Below are positions 5,801-8,178 of a stretch of 8,178 nt of DNA, one piece after another (position 1 is the stretch's first letter; every line of letters starts with the position of its first letter). Source of the stretch: CAYOBW01 sp964402115 (GTDB lineage Bacteria > Verrucomicrobiota > Kiritimatiellia > UBA8416 > CAYOBW01); the NCBI GenBank assembly GCA_964402115.1, contig CAYOBW010000314.1:1-8178 (forward strand), given 5' to 3'. The notes below the pieces were generated by a model. It did no database searches. It was given only the letters and a program-made list of their open reading frames with translations, and was not told the origin of the DNA. The translations under genes and the position numbers were made by a program.

Positions 5801-7099
5801 TCAGGGTGCATCGAGCAGTGCGAGCAGTTTCTTCTTCACCGCGGCGGCGTTTCGCCCTGTCAATTTCTCGGCCAGTGCGCGGACGGCCACACGCTCGATC
5901 AGCGCGGGACTGGTTGAGGGCAGGGCCGGTTGTATGCGCCCCGTGATGTCCGGCAGCGCCGCGACGGCCGCATCCGCGGCGGCCTCGCTGGTGTGGGTGT
6001 AGTGACGTGTCATGGCTGGATTGGAGTGTCCGACGATGGACTCTACCACGGAGAGAGGTGCACCCGCTTCCCGGCTGAGGCTGACAAACGAGTGTCGCAG
6101 ACTGTGGAACCCGACCTCCACCAGCGCCCGCTGCCGTTGTCCTTCCCTTTCCCGAACCGTTTTCACCTTCTGCGCCTCGAAGTGTGCCTGTATGCGATCC
6201 TTCAGCGCCGACCGCGAGCGCAAGTAGATCGCTGCTGTTTCGGGCAGGACATACTCATCCCGTTGCGCTGCAGGGATATCGGCAAGCATTGCGCGCAACG
6301 TCGGGTGCATGGGGATCATGACGGGCTTCCCTGACCGCCGTGCGGTCTTCATGGGAACGCGTCGGATGAGGCCGCGTACGGTGTCCGTCTCTCCCCATCG
6401 CAGTGTGGCGCAGTCGCCGAGTCGGAGCCCCGTGTACAAACCAACGGCCAGCAGCGTGCGGAGCTCCCCGGTTGCGGCCTGGCACACACGTCGCAGTTCC
6501 TCGACGGTGAGTTCCCGACGCCCCTGCGCAATCAGTCGTTTGCGTTTGATGTCACGCCAGGGATTGGGCTCGCTCATTCGGGCTGGCTGCTCCAGCACAC
6601 GCCACAACAGGCGCAGGAACCCGACATGCTGGTTGAATGTGCTCGGCGTCGCTCCTGCCGCCGTCAGGTGTTGAGCGTAGCCTGAAGCGATGGCAGGCGT
6701 CACCGCCCGCAACGTCGTTACATCCGCGCGCTCCGCGGCAAGCCAGCGCTGAAAGCGTGTGAATTCGGCTTCGTACTGCCGGAGTGTGGCAGTTCCGGAG
6801 TCGGGTCTGCCCGGCGCCGCCAGATAGGCAGTCCAAGCCTTGTCGATAGCGAGCGGGGGGTGTTGATCTTCGTCAAACTTCGCCAATTCCGCCTTGGCGC
6901 CCTCGATGCGGGCCTTCACGGACTCGAGGGTTCGGACGCTGTCCTCGACCAGAAACGGCTGCATGATCCGTGCGAGTTCTTTGACTGCTTCCTTGCGATC
7001 GGACTGGCGGGTCGTCTTCATGAACTTCTTGCCTGCCACCTGCCATACCGCGTAGTAGGTTCTGCCTCGTTGAATCAGGTATCCCTTCCGTGTCTTCAT
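5801..7099 (-). CDS. int: Tyrosine recombinase (integrase), 432 aa
   Basis: This protein catalyses site-specific integration and excision of the element, here at a tRNA-Arg gene. The ATG at 7099 is chosen because a GGGGTGG ribosome site lies about 6 nt upstream; the open frame continues to 7186 without such a site. Residues 1-55 form an Arm-type DNA-binding region (KGYLIQRGRTYYAVWQVAGKKFM). A SAM-like core-binding domain spans about 82-175. The catalytic domain spans about 195-385, with all expected residues visible: Arg226 (TGLRLGD), Lys251 (PMKTARRSG), His332 and Arg335 (HSLRH), His358 (GHSNPAMTRHY) and Tyr367. A roughly 50-residue tail follows. Length and motifs are complete, so it is probably active. 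Its start lies about 120 bp from the tRNA-Arg fragment, the usual int-att arrangement. Confidence 0.95.
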   Translation of the reverse strand: MKTRKGYLIQRGRTYYAVWQVAGKKFMKTTRQSDRKEAVKELARIMQPFLVEDSVRTLESVKARIEGAKAELAKFDEDQHPPLAIDKAWTAYLAAPGRPDSGTATLRQYEAEFTRFQRWLAAERADVTTLRAVTPAIASGYAQHLTAAGATPSTFNQHVGFLRLLWRVLEQPARMSEPNPWRDIKRKRLIAQGRRELTVEELRRVCQAATGELRTLLAVGLYTGLRLGDCATLRWGETDTVRGLIRRVPMKTARRSGKPVMIPMHPTLRAMLADIPAAQRDEYVLPETAAIYLRSRSALKDRIQAHFEAQKVKTVREREGQRQRALVEVGFHSLRHSFVSLSREAGAPLSVVESIVGHSNPAMTRHYTHTSEAAADAAVAALPDITGRIQPALPSTSPALIERVAVRALAEKLTGRNAAAVKKKLLALLDAP

Positions 7100-7159
7100 C
7101 GTTCCACCCCTTCCGTCTGTTATGTTCTCTTCGTGGCGACAGTATGGCATATGCGGGGG

Positions 7160-7220
7160 TTGGTGTACACTACAAAACGGAAGCATGTAGTGTAGAAATG
7201 GCCTAATAGTGTCACTAAAT
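7160..7220. promoter_or_regulatory. Inverted repeats between int and the attachment site
   Basis: ACACTACA (7167-7174) and TGTAGTGT (7186-7193) form an 8-bp-arm inverted repeat with an 11-nt spacer. The 11-bp palindrome TAGTG-T-CACTA lies at 7207-7217, right before the tRNA fragment. The position suits integrase arm or core sites, or a regulated int promoter. No clear -35/-10 pair was identified, so the role is inferred. Confidence 0.5.
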
Positions 7221-7221
7221 A

Positions 7222-7270
7222 CTGACTACGGATCAGAGGGTTGCAGGTTCGAGCCCTGCCAGCCACGCCA
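7222..7270 (+). other. Attachment-site copy: 3' part of tRNA-Arg(ACG)
   Basis: The segment has most of an anticodon arm (loop CTACGGA, anticodon ACG), a perfect T-arm (GCAGG, loop TTCGAGC, CCTGC at 7243-7259), the 3' acceptor strand CAGCCAC, discriminator G and an encoded CCA (7268-7270). The base at 7221, which would pair with 7237, mismatches, and nothing upstream resembles a D-arm or 5' acceptor strand. This is the classic footprint of integration into the 3' half of a tRNA gene: the intact copy should lie at the element's other end, left of the window. No second copy is present in the window. Confidence 0.85.
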
Positions 7271-7705
7271 ACCCCGCCAGCCCCGTTCCTCCTCAAGCCC
7301 CGGACTGGGGTCGCTTTCCCGCCGTGGAAGCACGCTTTGTGGAAATGCAACTGACCGGTTCCAACAATCGGTTCGATTGGTCCATCGCGGAACTGCACTT
7401 GCTGAGCCCCGTGTCGTAGACGTGTCGGGACGCCGCATAGGGTGCGCCGTGGACGCCTAGGGCGCAGCCCTGAATCGCGCCCAGCGACGCCCATGAGAAG
7501 AGGCGCCCATCGCTAACGCAGTTTACAGATTGGCCTTGCCTGCGAACTCGGGAACGTGTGATTATTCCGGTGCCGTTTGTTTGGCGGTGTGGTTCTGACT
7601 GCAGACCGGAGGGGCAGGGGAAGCCTTCTTGCATTCACGCCCTGTCATGAGTTCGTTTTGTTGCGGAAGGGTTTTCGCGGTGGTTGGGGACAGCTGAGAC
7701 GGATC
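7271..7705. other. Flanking DNA without a recognised gene
   Basis: This stretch lies between the tRNA fragment and the next gene. A weak CCCC...GGGG hairpin near 7294-7315 may be a remnant terminator for the tRNA. A short hairpin AGGGC-GCA-GCCCT lies around 7458-7470. The minus-strand frames here encode GVAGRARTCNPLIRS and GWQGSNLQPSDP, familiar artefacts of translating tRNA sequence. Nothing else is visible. Confidence 0.5.
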
Positions 7706-8014
7706 ATGCGACGCAAACAAGATTCTGAACCCGTGGATATCATACGCTGGGCGGGCATCTGGCCCAAGGGCAGTGATTTGCGGGTGGGGGTTCGCCTTGC
7801 GGACGGTCGCGACGGGTTGTTGATTGCGACTCCGGCGGCGGTGAGTGCGGACCCGCAAGGTGAGGTTCGCATTCATTACACGTTGTTGATCCAAGGCGAG
7901 GAGTGTGGGTGGACCCCGGTCGTGCCCGAGGAGTTGCAGCGCTTGATCGTGGTCAAGCTGTCGGGAGGGCAGGGAAACTCGGTGGTTTCCTTCAAAGACC
8001 TTCAACTCTTCTGA
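7706..8014 (+). CDS. Hypothetical chromosomal protein, 102 aa
   Basis: I do not recognise this protein. It is the only plausible plus-strand gene and lies outside the element, between the attachment site and the initiator tRNA. The ATG at 7706 is chosen because a purine-rich GAGACGG precedes it and the composition becomes protein-like there; a TTG at 7577 opens the same frame with an unlikely leader. The sequence suggests a compact beta-rich fold: IIRWAGIWPKGSDLRVGVRLADGRDGLLIATP, then EVRIHYTLLIQG, then LQRLIVVKLSG and VVSFKDLQLF at the end. There are no membrane segments or Cys/His clusters. An inverted repeat TCACGC/GCGTGA follows the stop at about 8018-8040, without a T-tract after it. 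Confidence 0.55.
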   Translation: MRRKQDSEPVDIIRWAGIWPKGSDLRVGVRLADGRDGLLIATPAAVSADPQGEVRIHYTLLIQGEECGWTPVVPEELQRLIVVKLSGGQGNSVVSFKDLQLF

Positions 8015-8084
8015 TTCACGCGGTTTTTTGTTGCGTGATTCTCCCGGGATGGGCTATGGTGTGAACCGCATTAGGGAGTTAAGA

Positions 8085-8096
8085 GGCTTATAAGCC
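8085..8096. repeat. 12-bp perfect palindrome upstream of tRNA-fMet
   Basis: GGCTTATAAGCC lies about 30 bp before the tRNA. Its centre, TTATAA, could act as a -10 element for the tRNA, but no good -35 is visible at the right distance. Confidence 0.4.
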
Positions 8097-8127
8097 TGTT
8101 GACTTCAAGATGCAGAAGTGTATTGAC

Positions 8128-8178
<51 letters not shown>

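Noticed and set aside
5249..5917. Plus-strand ORF (222 aa) across the hairpin region and the int end
   Set aside because: The composition looks random, it runs through several inverted repeats, and it overlaps the 3' end of int.
7120..7494. Minus-strand ORFs over the tRNA fragment
   Set aside because: They contain GVAGRARTCNPLIRS and GWQGSNLQPSDP, familiar artefacts of translating tRNA sequence.
8099..8126. TTGACT...TATTGA as the promoter of tRNA-fMet
   Set aside because: The transcript would start about 5 nt inside the mature tRNA; TTGACT simply recurs at 8123-8128.

Overview
This window looks like one end of a GC-rich integrated mobile element followed by flanking bacterial chromosome. 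The element's genes all read leftward (minus strand), from a tyrosine integrase near a tRNA fragment to a replication module. The right edge holds the start of an initiator tRNA-Met gene, so the host is a bacterium. The lineage is not resolved: the tRNA and GC content fit Gammaproteobacteria, but the integrase and replication proteins also recall elements from Verrucomicrobia-like hosts.

Layout, right to left. 8128-8178 is a partial initiator tRNA. 7706-8014 (+) is a small unrecognised chromosomal gene. 7222-7270 is the 3' part of a tRNA-Arg(ACG) without its 5' half, as expected for an attachment-site copy left by integration into a tRNA. 7160-7220 holds inverted repeats. The integrase is at 5801-7099. 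About 875 bp without a credible gene follow (4926-5800), unusually rich in hairpins. Next come a small winged-helix/AlpA-like protein (4605-4925), an unknown protein in GTGA overlap (4210-4608), a Cro/CI-type repressor (3952-4158) with a candidate operator just upstream, and a small unknown protein (3713-3919). After these are an archaeo-eukaryotic-type primase (2761-3741) and a helicase-type ATPase (1043-2764) in ATGA overlap.

Immediately past the helicase stop codon is a two-armed array of the 8-mer TAGCCGCA: six copies in one orientation and three in the other, around a more AT-rich core. I interpret it as the replication origin used by the primase and helicase. Beyond it lie a small helix-turn-helix gene (428-772) and a doubtful ORF (131-397). 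The other end of the element, with any cargo, is outside the window.

The plan of integrase, AlpA-like factor, repressor, primase, SF3-like helicase and two-armed iteron origin matches that of phage satellites (SaPI/PICI type) and autonomously replicating integrative elements. No capsid, packaging, conjugation or relaxase gene is visible. The strangest signals are long near-perfect palindromes, two of them inside coding regions. One in the primase gene and one in the non-coding stretch are versions of the same 25-bp palindrome, with a compensating change in both arms.
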